This document shows positions 9,645 through 17,673 of a stretch of DNA of 64,000 nt, piece after piece; position 1 is the first letter of the stretch, and every line of letters begins with the position of its first letter. The notes below the pieces were generated by a model. That model saw nothing but the letters and a program-made list of their open reading frames with translations. It was not told where the DNA came from and did not search any database. The position numbers and the translations under genes were made by a program. The stretch is from Sphingomonas sp. So64.6b. GTDB taxonomy: Bacteria > Pseudomonadota > Alphaproteobacteria > Sphingomonadales > Sphingomonadaceae. The stretch is taken from assembly GCF_014171475.1 (NCBI RefSeq), contig NZ_CP048817.1, positions 3,534,001-3,598,000 of the forward strand. The letters are read 5' to 3'.

Positions 9645-10375
9645 CCAGATTGGAAGGACATACCGTCGTCGTGACGGGAGCCGCAGGCGGGATCGGCAGC
9701 GCCATCGCTCGGCGGTTCACGCAAGAAGGCTGCCACGTGGCGGCGCTCGACCTGATCGAGCCGGCCCATGGTGACCTGAAGCTGACCTGTGATCTGGGGG
9801 ACGACATCTCCGTGCGATCGGCTACCGACGTGATCGCTTCGGCTGGCCTGCTGCCCACCATCGTCGTCCATGCCGCTGCGCTTGGCGGTCGCGGATCGAC
9901 GCTTGAAACCGAAAGCCTCTCCTTTTCCCGGATGATGGACGTGAATGTCGGCGGCGCCTTCCGTCTCGCCAGGAGCTTTGCCCCGGGTATGCAAGCGCGG
10001 CGACGCGGGGCATTTCTGTTCATCTCGTCGATCAATTCGACTTTCGCCACGCCGGGTCTGGCGGCCTATGCCGCGTCAAAGGCGGCGCTCGACAGTGTGA
10101 CAAAGACGCTCGCGCTCGAGCTTGCCGGAGACAATGTGCGGGTCAATGCGATCCGCCCCGCGTCGATCGATACGCCGTTGCTGCGCCAAGGATTTGAGGC
10201 GCACCCGGATCCAGAGGTGGCGCGGACCGCCAATATCGCACGGCATCCGCTTGGCCGGCTCGGCACGCCTGAGGACGTTGCTGCACTAGCATTATTTCTC
10301 TGCTCGGATGAAGCGTCCTGGATCACTGGTGTCGATTATCTGATCGACGGCGGCGCCAGCATCACCCGGCGCTGA
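9641..10375 (+). CDS. Short-chain dehydrogenase/reductase of the sugar-acid operon
   Basis: A 244-residue classical SDR. It has the TGAAGGIGSA dinucleotide-binding motif, the catalytic tetrad region with Ser (FISSINS) and YAASK, and a C-terminal SWITGVDYLIDGG that typifies FabG-like sugar dehydrogenases. Its start overlaps the kinase stop. It probably oxidises the free sugar or a sugar-acid intermediate, feeding lactone to the SMP-30 domain or ketoacid to the kinase. The sequence after the stop (10376-10545) is the promoter region of the TonB receptor. Confidence 0.85.
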   Translation: MTRLEGHTVVVTGAAGGIGSAIARRFTQEGCHVAALDLIEPAHGDLKLTCDLGDDISVRSATDVIASAGLLPTIVVHAAALGGRGSTLETESLSFSRMMDVNVGGAFRLARSFAPGMQARRRGAFLFISSINSTFATPGLAAYAASKAALDSVTKTLALELAGDNVRVNAIRPASIDTPLLRQGFEAHPDPEVARTANIARHPLGRLGTPEDVAALALFLCSDEASWITGVDYLIDGGASITRR

Positions 10376-10485
10376 ATCCGGTAGCGCACAAGTCGGCGTC
10401 TCCACAGATTTCGGGTCGAGCCGTGTAATGGCACAACGATCGATGCGCGTTTTTGCAATTGATTTTCGTCAACGCCCTGTTGACA

Positions 10486-10497
10486 TTGTAGCTAAAT
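10486..10497 (+). promoter_or_regulatory. Candidate shared operator element (TTGTAGCTAAAT)
   Basis: Located upstream of the TonB receptor, overlapping a TTGACA hexamer at 10480-10485 that could be a -35 box, although no good -10 follows at normal spacing. It matches the elements at 7355 and 15229. Confidence 0.25.
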
Positions 10498-10545
10498 GTG
10501 CAACACTTTGCCCGAAAGAAAATAAGAATCGCAGGGGAGAGTGAT

Positions 10546-13263
10546 ATGCGAAGGACGAATCTTTGGCTCGGTGGCGCTTGCCTCGGAGCGATTTTGGCCG
10601 CGACATCGGCGACCGCGCAGACCCAGCCGCAACCATCGCCCCCGGCCGAGACTCCGCCTGCTGCGGGGGAGACGGCCGACAGCGAAATCGTCGTCACAGG
10701 TTATCGTCAGAGCCTGGCCGAAGCGCTCGACGTGAAGCGCGAAACCAATCAGTTTCAGGATTCGATCATAGCCACCGATGTGGCAAAGCTTCCCGATAAC
10801 AATATCGCTGAATCGCTCCAGCGTGTGTCCGGCGTGCAGATTCGTCGCGCGCTCGGCGAGGGCACCAGCGTTTCGATCCGCGGCCTTCGGCAGAACCGGA
10901 CGGAGATCAACGGACGCACGCTCGTCAACCCGAACGGCCGCGGTGTCGGCATCGCCGCGGTCGCCGATTCGGATTACGGCCCGTTGTCGCTTTTTCCGTC
11001 GGAAATGATCGGCCGACTCGACGTCATCAAGTTGCAAGGCGCGGAGCGCACCGATGGCTCACTCAGCGGCACTGTCGATATCATCACCCGCAAACCATTC
11101 GACAAACCCGGTCAACTAATCTCGATTTCAGGTTCAACCGTCTATTCGGACCAGGACAAGCGCTGGGGCTATGACGGATCGGCGCTCTATTCGAATACCT
11201 TCGCCAACGACACGTTCGGCATTCTCTTGAACGCGACCTATTCGAACAAGCCGGTCAATGAGGATTCATTCAACTCGTTCACCGGCTACACGCCGCTGAC
11301 ATCGGCGTTCAACACTGCCGCCAATCCGAGGGCGAACGATCCAAATGGTGACGGCATTCCGGGTACCTATATCGCGGACTTCCGCTTCCAGCGCCTGCGC
11401 GAGAAACGCGAAAAGATCGGCGGCAACGCGGCGTTCCAGTGGCGGCCAAGTGACAGCTTCGAACTCTATGGCGACGCCGCCTATTCGCACCTGAACACCA
11501 ACCGCACGCGCGACTGGTTCTCAGTACCATTGAGCAGCAATGCCAGCGACTACACGTCCTATACATTGTCGTCGAACGAGATTCTCACGTCGGGCACGAT
11601 CAATCAGGTCGCCCAGGGCAACGCCGAGGCGTTGAAGGTAAAGAGCGATACAATCAGCAGTGGGATCGGTTTCAAGTGGAAAACCGATAACGGGCGATTT
11701 TCGGTCAATCCCGAATTCAACTATTCGCGCGCCACGATGGACGTAACCCAGGAGTTCGTCCGGGTGCAGAGCATCAACAAATATCTGTTCGGATTTGATA
11801 TCAACGACGGCGGCATTCCGACCGTTACGGCGCCCCCCGCGCTTGACGTTACCTCCCCCGCCCAGTTCCGCTACGCCAACGTGTTCGACAATTTCAATCG
11901 CAACACGGGGCAGGAAACCGCTGGCAAGATCGACTTTGCGTTCAAGCCGGAAGGGGCGTTCCTGTCGCAGATCGATGCAGGCATACGCTATTCGGCGCTG
12001 ACGACCAGTCGCGATACGATCCAACGGCAGATCGGGTTCGGCGGCACGACGCCCGCCAACACGCTGCTCGTCTCCAACGGTCCGGCAATCTATAATATTC
12101 GTGACTATTCCGACTTGCTCGGCGGCGGCGCACCAGCAATCGCAATGAATTATGTTGCGGCCATAGCGACGGCGCTGCCGATCGGCACGGCGTGTGAGTT
12201 CCTTGCTCCCAACAGCGGCCTGTGCCCGGCACGGTCTGTCGATCCGCTACAGTCTTTCCGCATCTCCGAAAAGACGATGGCGGCCTATCTCAAGGTGAAT
12301 TTCGCGACCAGTCTTGGTTCGATGCCGCTGTCGGGCAATGTCGGCGTGCGCTATAGCGATACCGATCGCGATGCGCTGGGCGCGATCCGCCGAACCAGTG
12401 GGGCTGTCGATCCGCTGGAGGTCAAATCCCACTTCGTCGACTGGCTGCCCAGTGCCGTCGTGAAACTGGAACTGACCGACAAACTGCTGTTCCGCGCCGG
12501 CTATGCAAAGGTGCTTGGCCTACCCGACTCGGTCGATCTGTCGCCCGATCTCATTCTCAACCGTCTGTCGCCGTACAACGGGACGTCAGGCAACCCGCGC
12601 CTCGATCCGCTCCGCGCCAATCAATATGACATCGCGCTGGAATGGTATTTCGCACGCGGTTCGGCGCTGACCATCGGCGGTTTCTACAAGGACGTGAAGA
12701 CCTTCATCTTCAGCCGCGCCGCCTATGAAATACCGCCGGGCGAAGTTGCGCCTCCGGGCCAGCCCGAAGGCTTCCTGGTGACGCGGCCTTTCAACGGCAC
12801 GGGTGGCAAAGTGAAGGGCGTCGAAGTGCTGTTCCAGACCCCATTCTATTTCCTGCCGTCGCCGCTCGACGGCTTCGGTGTGGTCGCCAACTTATCCTAC
12901 ATCGACAGCACGACCTCGCTGCTCGACCGCAACGGATCGGCGTTGCCGCTCCAGGGCTTGTCCAAAGTGAATTACAATCTCGTCGCTTATTATGAAAAGT
13001 ACGGCTTCGGCATTCGCGCCGCGTACAATTATCGCGACAAATTCTTCGACAGCGTCGGACCAGGCAGCACCGCTATCTATTACGCACCGTATCGGACGCT
13101 CGACGCGTCGGTGCGTTATGAATTCGGACCGTTCACGATCTTCGCCGATGCCTCGAACCTGACCAATGAGGTGCAGAAGCGCTATGTGGAATCACCCGAA
13201 GCAACGTCGTTCTACGGGTTGCAGGGGCGTCGTTTCTCGCTCGGGTTCAACGCCAAATTCTGA
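10546..13263 (+). CDS. TonB-dependent outer-membrane receptor (carbohydrate type)
   Basis: A 905-residue receptor. The ATG at 10546 is preceded by AGGGGAGAG and begins a Sec signal peptide (MRRTNLWLG...ATSATAQ). A TonB box/plug region follows (EIVVTGYRQSL, then KLPDNNIAESLQRVSGVQI), then a long beta-barrel that ends in a terminal aromatic (FNAKF). The plug wording is typical of the large proteobacterial receptor subfamily used for sugar oligomers in Caulobacter, Xanthomonas and sphingomonads. It lies between the dgoK operon and the DapA-family gene, so it most likely imports the oligosaccharide or sugar acid processed by this cluster. Two hairpins after the stop probably end its transcript. 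Confidence 0.88.
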   Translation: MRRTNLWLGGACLGAILAATSATAQTQPQPSPPAETPPAAGETADSEIVVTGYRQSLAEALDVKRETNQFQDSIIATDVAKLPDNNIAESLQRVSGVQIRRALGEGTSVSIRGLRQNRTEINGRTLVNPNGRGVGIAAVADSDYGPLSLFPSEMIGRLDVIKLQGAERTDGSLSGTVDIITRKPFDKPGQLISISGSTVYSDQDKRWGYDGSALYSNTFANDTFGILLNATYSNKPVNEDSFNSFTGYTPLTSAFNTAANPRANDPNGDGIPGTYIADFRFQRLREKREKIGGNAAFQWRPSDSFELYGDAAYSHLNTNRTRDWFSVPLSSNASDYTSYTLSSNEILTSGTINQVAQGNAEALKVKSDTISSGIGFKWKTDNGRFSVNPEFNYSRATMDVTQEFVRVQSINKYLFGFDINDGGIPTVTAPPALDVTSPAQFRYANVFDNFNRNTGQETAGKIDFAFKPEGAFLSQIDAGIRYSALTTSRDTIQRQIGFGGTTPANTLLVSNGPAIYNIRDYSDLLGGGAPAIAMNYVAAIATALPIGTACEFLAPNSGLCPARSVDPLQSFRISEKTMAAYLKVNFATSLGSMPLSGNVGVRYSDTDRDALGAIRRTSGAVDPLEVKSHFVDWLPSAVVKLELTDKLLFRAGYAKVLGLPDSVDLSPDLILNRLSPYNGTSGNPRLDPLRANQYDIALEWYFARGSALTIGGFYKDVKTFIFSRAAYEIPPGEVAPPGQPEGFLVTRPFNGTGGKVKGVEVLFQTPFYFLPSPLDGFGVVANLSYIDSTTSLLDRNGSALPLQGLSKVNYNLVAYYEKYGFGIRAAYNYRDKFFDSVGPGSTAIYYAPYRTLDASVRYEFGPFTIFADASNLTNEVQKRYVESPEATSFYGLQGRRFSLGFNAKF

Positions 13264-13322
13264 GGGCTCACATCGCCCTCGCTGTGCTCCTCCCTGGGGG
13301 ACCGGAAGGAACCTCCGGTCCC
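13262..13322 (+). terminator. Tandem hairpins after the TonB receptor gene
   Basis: A first small hairpin (GAGGGC at 13262-13267 with GCCCTC at 13275-13280) is followed by a perfect 9-bp stem, GGGACCGGA (13298-13306) with TCCGGTCCC (13314-13322), loop AGGAACC. A moderately T-rich tail follows, consistent with an intrinsic terminator or attenuator before the gene at 13389. Confidence 0.6.
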
Positions 13323-13388
13323 TCATCTTGTCTGGTCTAACCGGCGCGGAAATCCGCTCGGCGTTCGCAATTCGTCCTGGAGATTGAA

Positions 13389-14300
13389 ATGACTGCAAGT
13401 ATTGGCGGCGTGTTTCCCGTGCTGCCCACGGTCTTCACCGCGACTGGCGATATCGACGAGAATGGATTGGCCAACGTCATCGACTACGCGATCGATCGCG
13501 GTGTCGACGGGGTGGTATTTCCGGGCCTCGCCAGCGAATATGATATGCTCACGCTGGATGAGCGCGACGCGATGATCCACTTCGTGGGAAACCGCGTGGC
13601 AGGCCGCGCGCACTTCGTCGTTGGTGCCAGCGGCGGCGACCTGCACGAAAGCACACGCCTGGCGACCGCCGGGGCTGCTGCCGGCGCCGTCGCAGCCATG
13701 GTGATGACGCCGAAGTCGGTCGGCGCCGACGCTATGTTACTGAGCGCATTCTACGCTGCGCTCGGTGCGCGTGCGGATCTGCCGCTGATGCTCCAGAACG
13801 CGCCCACGCCGATGGGCCTGGGACTATCCGGCGCGCAACTTCGCGAAATCGTGCAAGCAACCGATGCGATCCGCTGGGTCAAGGAAGAGAATATGCCTTG
13901 CGGCCAGCGCATCAGCGAGCTGCTGGAGCACCGCCCGTCCAGCCTCCTCGGCGTGTTCGGCGGTGCCGGCGGGCGCTACATCACCGATGAACTGGCCCGT
14001 GGCGCGATCGGCACGATGCCCGCGGTTGAGACCCCCGAAATCCACGTCGCGTTGATGACCGCGCACCTTGCCGGCGATAGCGAAAAGGTACGTGATCTCT
14101 ACGAAGCCGTTCTGCCGATCCTGATGATGCAGGCGGTGTTCCGCTGGCGCCTGACCAAGGAAGTGCTGCGTCGCCGCGGGCTGATCGCGAACGCCTATAC
14201 GCGCTCTCCGGGGCCCGAATTCGACTCCGGGGATCATGAGGAATTGACGCGGATTCTGGATCGTCTCGAAAATTACTCCGAAGGCGGAGCCGTTCGCTAA
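13389..14300 (+). CDS. Dihydrodipicolinate synthase/KDG-aldolase family lyase
   Basis: A 303-residue protein of the DapA/N-acetylneuraminate lyase (beta/alpha)8 family, which makes or breaks C-C bonds through a Schiff base with pyruvate-like substrates. The Schiff-base lysine is in RWVKEEN (Lys165). The substrate-carboxylate loop GxxGE appears as GLASE (46-50). The usual catalytic tyrosine of the YNxP motif is replaced: the segment reads LQNAPTP (Gln136). With a dehydratase and a DgoK-type kinase nearby, cleavage or dehydration of a 2-keto-3-deoxy sugar acid is the likely role, not lysine synthesis. It overlaps the convergent IclR gene by four bases. Confidence 0.78.
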   Translation: MTASIGGVFPVLPTVFTATGDIDENGLANVIDYAIDRGVDGVVFPGLASEYDMLTLDERDAMIHFVGNRVAGRAHFVVGASGGDLHESTRLATAGAAAGAVAAMVMTPKSVGADAMLLSAFYAALGARADLPLMLQNAPTPMGLGLSGAQLREIVQATDAIRWVKEENMPCGQRISELLEHRPSSLLGVFGGAGGRYITDELARGAIGTMPAVETPEIHVALMTAHLAGDSEKVRDLYEAVLPILMMQAVFRWRLTKEVLRRRGLIANAYTRSPGPEFDSGDHEELTRILDRLENYSEGGAVR

Positions 14301-15109
14301 ACCGCGACGCGATAATCAAGCGCCGGATCGGCGAGGTCGAGCTGCACCCCACGCACATCGCCACTTTCGCCGATCTTGCGCGCCGCCTCATGCAGCGCAT
14401 CGAGCATTTCGGGCATTGCCGCCGTTGGTATCCACCCGGACAGACCGATCGCCGCATAGACCGGCTTGCCGATCGTGATCGCCACCGTGTGCTGCTCGCG
14501 CTCATCCTTGACGCGGAGCCGGACATAGCCCTGGGCGCGAACCTCGTTGAGTGCGGTCAGGAGCGTCGGAAGATCCGCATAGCCCGGGATATCGTGGCTG
14601 GCGTAGGTTTCCTCAACCTCAAGATCGTCAAGCGCCGCCAACAGCGCCATGCCGATGCCGCCGCGCGTCGCTGGATACAGGCCGATCCGTCCCAGCGCGT
14701 CGGTCTCGGGCATGTTGGGCGGCGCGTGGAACAAGTAACTGACATTGTCGCGCCACAACACACCCATCGCGACCGTATGACCGAACCGGCGCAAGCCTTC
14801 GAGCGCTGGCAGCGCCCGGCGCAGCAAACCCGACGCGAACAGGCTCTGCGCCGCGAGGACCGTCATGCCCGAGCCTGGGCCGTATTTGCGGTCACTGGTC
14901 TGCCGCGCGATCCCCAGATAGGTGAGCGTCTTGAGTAGTCGATTGACCCGGGTAGTTTCCAGATCGACACGGCGCGCCAGTTCCCGGCATCCGACTGGCT
15001 CGGTCGAGGTCGCGAGCGCCTGAAGCACTGTGATACCGTCGATCAGACTCTGGTTGGGCTGCGCGCCCGCTTTCGCTCTGCCGGCTCCCACGCGCATGTT
15101 CAGTTCCAT
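14297..15109 (-). CDS. IclR-family transcriptional regulator
   Basis: A 270-residue regulator. The N-terminal winged helix (~20-85) includes RELARRVDLETTRVNRLLKTL, and an IclR effector-binding domain covers ~95-255. It is divergent from the dehydratase at 15308, with a 198-base AT-richer control region between them. IclR proteins in this setting usually respond to the pathway substrate or a keto-deoxy acid. A TGTTGCTAATA element at 15229-15240, shared with two other intergenic regions of the cluster, is a possible operator. Confidence 0.85.
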   Translation of the reverse strand: MELNMRVGAGRAKAGAQPNQSLIDGITVLQALATSTEPVGCRELARRVDLETTRVNRLLKTLTYLGIARQTSDRKYGPGSGMTVLAAQSLFASGLLRRALPALEGLRRFGHTVAMGVLWRDNVSYLFHAPPNMPETDALGRIGLYPATRGGIGMALLAALDDLEVEETYASHDIPGYADLPTLLTALNEVRAQGYVRLRVKDEREQHTVAITIGKPVYAAIGLSGWIPTAAMPEMLDALHEAARKIGESGDVRGVQLDLADPALDYRVAV

Positions 15110-15228
15110 CGTTGCTTGTTCAGCGTCACTTGCGAACCCGCTTCAACCCCGCAGCTATCCCGCCTGCAAAGTTTCGTCCAGACGAGCAATTGCCTCTCTC
15201 GAAACTCTTGCCACCAGAGCATCGATTA

Positions 15229-15240
15229 GTGTTGCTAATA
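15229..15240 (+). promoter_or_regulatory. Candidate shared operator element (GTGTTGCTAATA)
   Basis: Third copy of the KTGTWGCTAWWW element, in the divergent IclR-dehydratase promoter region. Supported only by recurrence and position. Confidence 0.25.
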
Positions 15241-15307
15241 AAGCTTCAAATGACCTAAACGAGTTCAATAGCGCGAACGACGCCTTTTACGAACGGGAGC
15301 AGGATGT

Positions 15308-16486
15308 ATGACGCTGGATGATCGGATCGCGTCGATCGACGTTTTCTCCGTCACGATTCCACAGGACGACGCCTATCTCGGCGGCCTTGGTCCGGGGGAA
15401 TCGATCAACAGCGCCGGCTATTTCGTCCGCCGCGGCAATCGCACGATCTACCCAGCGGCGATGCGTTCCGCGGTCGTGCGGGTGACGCTCGATTCAGGCG
15501 CTGACGGCTGGGGCGAAACTTACGGCCTGGTCGCGCCCGATGCGATCCACGCGCTCATTTCCGATATCATCGCGCCGATCATTGCCGGTCGTTCGCCCTT
15601 TGACGTGCAAGCGATCTGGGAAGACCTGTACGATCTTATGCGCGTGCGGGGCTATACCGGCGGCTTCTGGCTCGATGCGCTGGCTGCAGTGGACATCGCG
15701 CTGTGGGATCTAATGGGGAAATTGACCGGATTGCCGCTCCATCAGCTGCTCGGCGGCAAGCATCGCGACCGCATCCCGGCCTATGTCTCCGGCCTGCCTC
15801 GCCCGACGATTGCCGAGAAGGTCGATCTCGCGCGGAGCTTCGTCGACAAGGGTTATGACGCAGTGAAGATCGCCGCCTCGGTCAGCTATGAAGGCGTCGA
15901 ACGCGAAATCGCCGCGCTCCGCGAGGGTCTTGGCGCCAATGTCGCGATCATGCTCGACTGCCACTGGATGTATACGCCGGCGGAAGCCATCGCGCTGCTC
16001 CAGCGGCTGGCGCCCTATAATATCTATTTCATGGAAGCGCCGTGCAAGACCGAGGACGTCGCCGGCCTTGCCGACATTGCCGCCCATGCGACGGTGCCGA
16101 TCGCCGCGGGAGAGGAATGGCGCACCGTCTATGACGCGCGCTCGCGGCTTGAAGCGCGCGCGGTCTCGATCGTGCAGACCGAGATGGGGCATAGCGGCAT
16201 CACGCAATTCATGCGCATCGCGCACTTGGCGCAGGCACATCACGCCAAGATCATCCCGCACGCGACGATCGGCGCCGGTATTTTCGCGGCTGCCAGCCTG
16301 CAGGCATCGGCGACCGTGCTGAACCTCCCCTATCATGAGTTCCAGCACAGCATATTCCCCCATTCGGCGAAGTTGATGAACGGCCGGCTGGAATGCGCGG
16401 AGGGCTATTTCGCGCTGCCGGAGGGCCCCGGGCTGGGCGTCGCTCCCAACGAAAAGTTTTGGGATAACGCCAGGAAACTCGGCTGA
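15308..16486 (+). CDS. Enolase-superfamily sugar-acid dehydratase (mandelate racemase/muconate lactonizing type)
   Basis: A 392-residue enzyme with the N-terminal capping domain and C-terminal barrel of the mandelate-racemase subgroup. The three metal ligands are visible as Asp217 (MLDCHW), Glu243 (FMEAPC) and Glu269 (AGEEW). Lys187 lies in VKIAAS, and the general-acid/base His318 lies in IIPHATIG. These residues fit dehydration of an aldonate to a 2-keto-3-deoxy acid, matching the DgoK kinase and the DapA-family lyase. The ATG follows a GGGAGCAGGA ribosome site. Substrate stereochemistry is undetermined; galactonate, fuconate or related acids are all possible. Confidence 0.85.
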   Translation: MTLDDRIASIDVFSVTIPQDDAYLGGLGPGESINSAGYFVRRGNRTIYPAAMRSAVVRVTLDSGADGWGETYGLVAPDAIHALISDIIAPIIAGRSPFDVQAIWEDLYDLMRVRGYTGGFWLDALAAVDIALWDLMGKLTGLPLHQLLGGKHRDRIPAYVSGLPRPTIAEKVDLARSFVDKGYDAVKIAASVSYEGVEREIAALREGLGANVAIMLDCHWMYTPAEAIALLQRLAPYNIYFMEAPCKTEDVAGLADIAAHATVPIAAGEEWRTVYDARSRLEARAVSIVQTEMGHSGITQFMRIAHLAQAHHAKIIPHATIGAGIFAAASLQASATVLNLPYHEFQHSIFPHSAKLMNGRLECAEGYFALPEGPGLGVAPNEKFWDNARKLG

Positions 16487-16631
16487 CCTGGGCCTCGTGG
16501 CAAGCATCCGCGGTGTAGCGGAGGCTGCGCTAAGACACCCGCGGCAAACACAGGTTGGATTTCCATAGAGGTCACCAGCGCCAGACCAGAATCGCGCATC
16601 TTCTGAGGCAATATGGGCCGGCCGAACGAGT

Positions 16632-17105
16632 TCATTCGTCGTCGAACGCCTGGGTTTGCCGCGCGATGCGCAGAAGATAGCCGTCGAGTGCGCCCAATTC
16701 CTCGTCATCGAGGTCGGCCGTGATCGTATCGAAAAAGGTGATGCGCTCGCGGCGGAAGCGGTCGTGAAGCGCCAAACCTTCCGGCGACACATTCACCTGT
16801 TGGCGCTTGCCATGGTTGGGATCCGCTTCCCGGGTAACCAGCCCCGCTTTCTCCAGGCTGAGCAGTGCCCGGCTCACCTCGGCGCGATCGACCGCTGCTG
16901 CGGCGGCGATGCGGCTCGCGTTCGCGTCGCCGAGAACGACCGCATGTGCGAGCACGCGCCATTCAGCGAGCGTCAAGCCGGCACCATCGCGCACCTGACG
17001 CGCGGTTGCGCGATCGATCATCTTGGCGAGGAGGAGGAGCCGGTAGGGGAGGTGGCCGCGATCGAACAATCCCCAGGTTTCCGTGATGTCCGTTCGCTTC
17101 GTCAT
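16632..17105 (-). CDS. MarR-family transcriptional regulator
   Basis: A 157-residue winged-helix repressor. The helix-turn-helix lies around ASRIAAAAAVDRAEVSRALLSLEKAGLV, and the wing carries READPNHGKRQQ. It is divergent from the DUF3237/CocE operon, and a clean palindrome (TGTTGA-N4-TCAACA) sits between them, so autoregulation and repression of the neighbouring operon are likely. The cognate ligand is probably an ester or aromatic substrate of the neighbouring hydrolase. Confidence 0.85.
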   Translation of the reverse strand: MTKRTDITETWGLFDRGHLPYRLLLLAKMIDRATARQVRDGAGLTLAEWRVLAHAVVLGDANASRIAAAAAVDRAEVSRALLSLEKAGLVTREADPNHGKRQQVNVSPEGLALHDRFRRERITFFDTITADLDDEELGALDGYLLRIARQTQAFDDE

Positions 17106-17137
17106 GCTTCGCCAGATCCCTTCCTTGCCAAGCTCAT

Positions 17138-17159
17138 ATGTGTTGAGTAATCAACATAT
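17138..17159. promoter_or_regulatory. MarR operator palindrome
   Basis: TGTTGA (17141-17146), spacer GTAA, TCAACA (17151-17156), with further symmetry outside (TAT at 17137-17139 pairs with ATA at 17158-17160). It is centred between the divergent MarR gene and the DUF3237 gene. Confidence 0.65.
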
Positions 17160-17190
17160 ACTAGAGAGCAGCCGAGGGAATTTTTCGTCG

Positions 17191-17673
17191 ATGGATGGCA
17201 TGCACCGCTTCCACCCCCAGTTCGAACATGCGTTTAGCATTTCGATAGCATTGACCAAGCCTTATTGGATCAAACCCTCGGCACGGGGGGACACGCGTGC
17301 TGCGATCTATGCCGCGAGCGGCACGGTCGAGGGGCCGCGGCTGAGCGGGCGCGTGGTGCCGATGTCAGGCGGTGACTTTCCGCTGCTACGGCCCGACGGT
17401 GTGATAGATTTCGACGCGCGCTATTTGATCGAGGCCGATGACGGCGCGATCATTTATCTCCAGAATCGCGGTTATCGCTGGGCGCGCTCGCCGGACATCG
17501 CCGAACGGATGGCGCGCAACGAACCGGTCGCGCACGAAGATTATTATATGCGTGTTTCCCCCAGCTTCGATGCGCCGGCCGGGCCGCACGACTGGCTCGC
17601 AAGGCATGTCTTTGTCGGGGTCGCCGAGAAGACCCCCAATGCCAACTGCATCCATTATTTCGTCGTGCTCTGA
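17191..17673 (+). CDS. DUF3237 family protein
   Basis: A 160-residue protein matching the DUF3237 beta-barrel family, with HPQFEHAFSISI near the start, then SGRVVPMSGGDFPLLRPDGV and the C-terminal YMRVSPSFDAP...WLARHVFVG. The start was placed at the ATG at 17191, preceded by GAGGGA. An upstream in-frame ATG at 17083 would run through the operator and is unlikely. The family is common next to catabolic hydrolases but its reaction is unknown. Its stop overlaps the start of the CocE-type gene (TGATG). Confidence 0.8.
   Translation: MDGMHRFHPQFEHAFSISIALTKPYWIKPSARGDTRAAIYAASGTVEGPRLSGRVVPMSGGDFPLLRPDGVIDFDARYLIEADDGAIIYLQNRGYRWARSPDIAERMARNEPVAHEDYYMRVSPSFDAPAGPHDWLARHVFVGVAEKTPNANCIHYFVVL

Noticed and set aside
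10480..10508. TTGACA as the -35 box of the TonB receptor promoter
   Set aside because: No acceptable -10 hexamer at 16-18 bases, so it was not annotated as a promoter.
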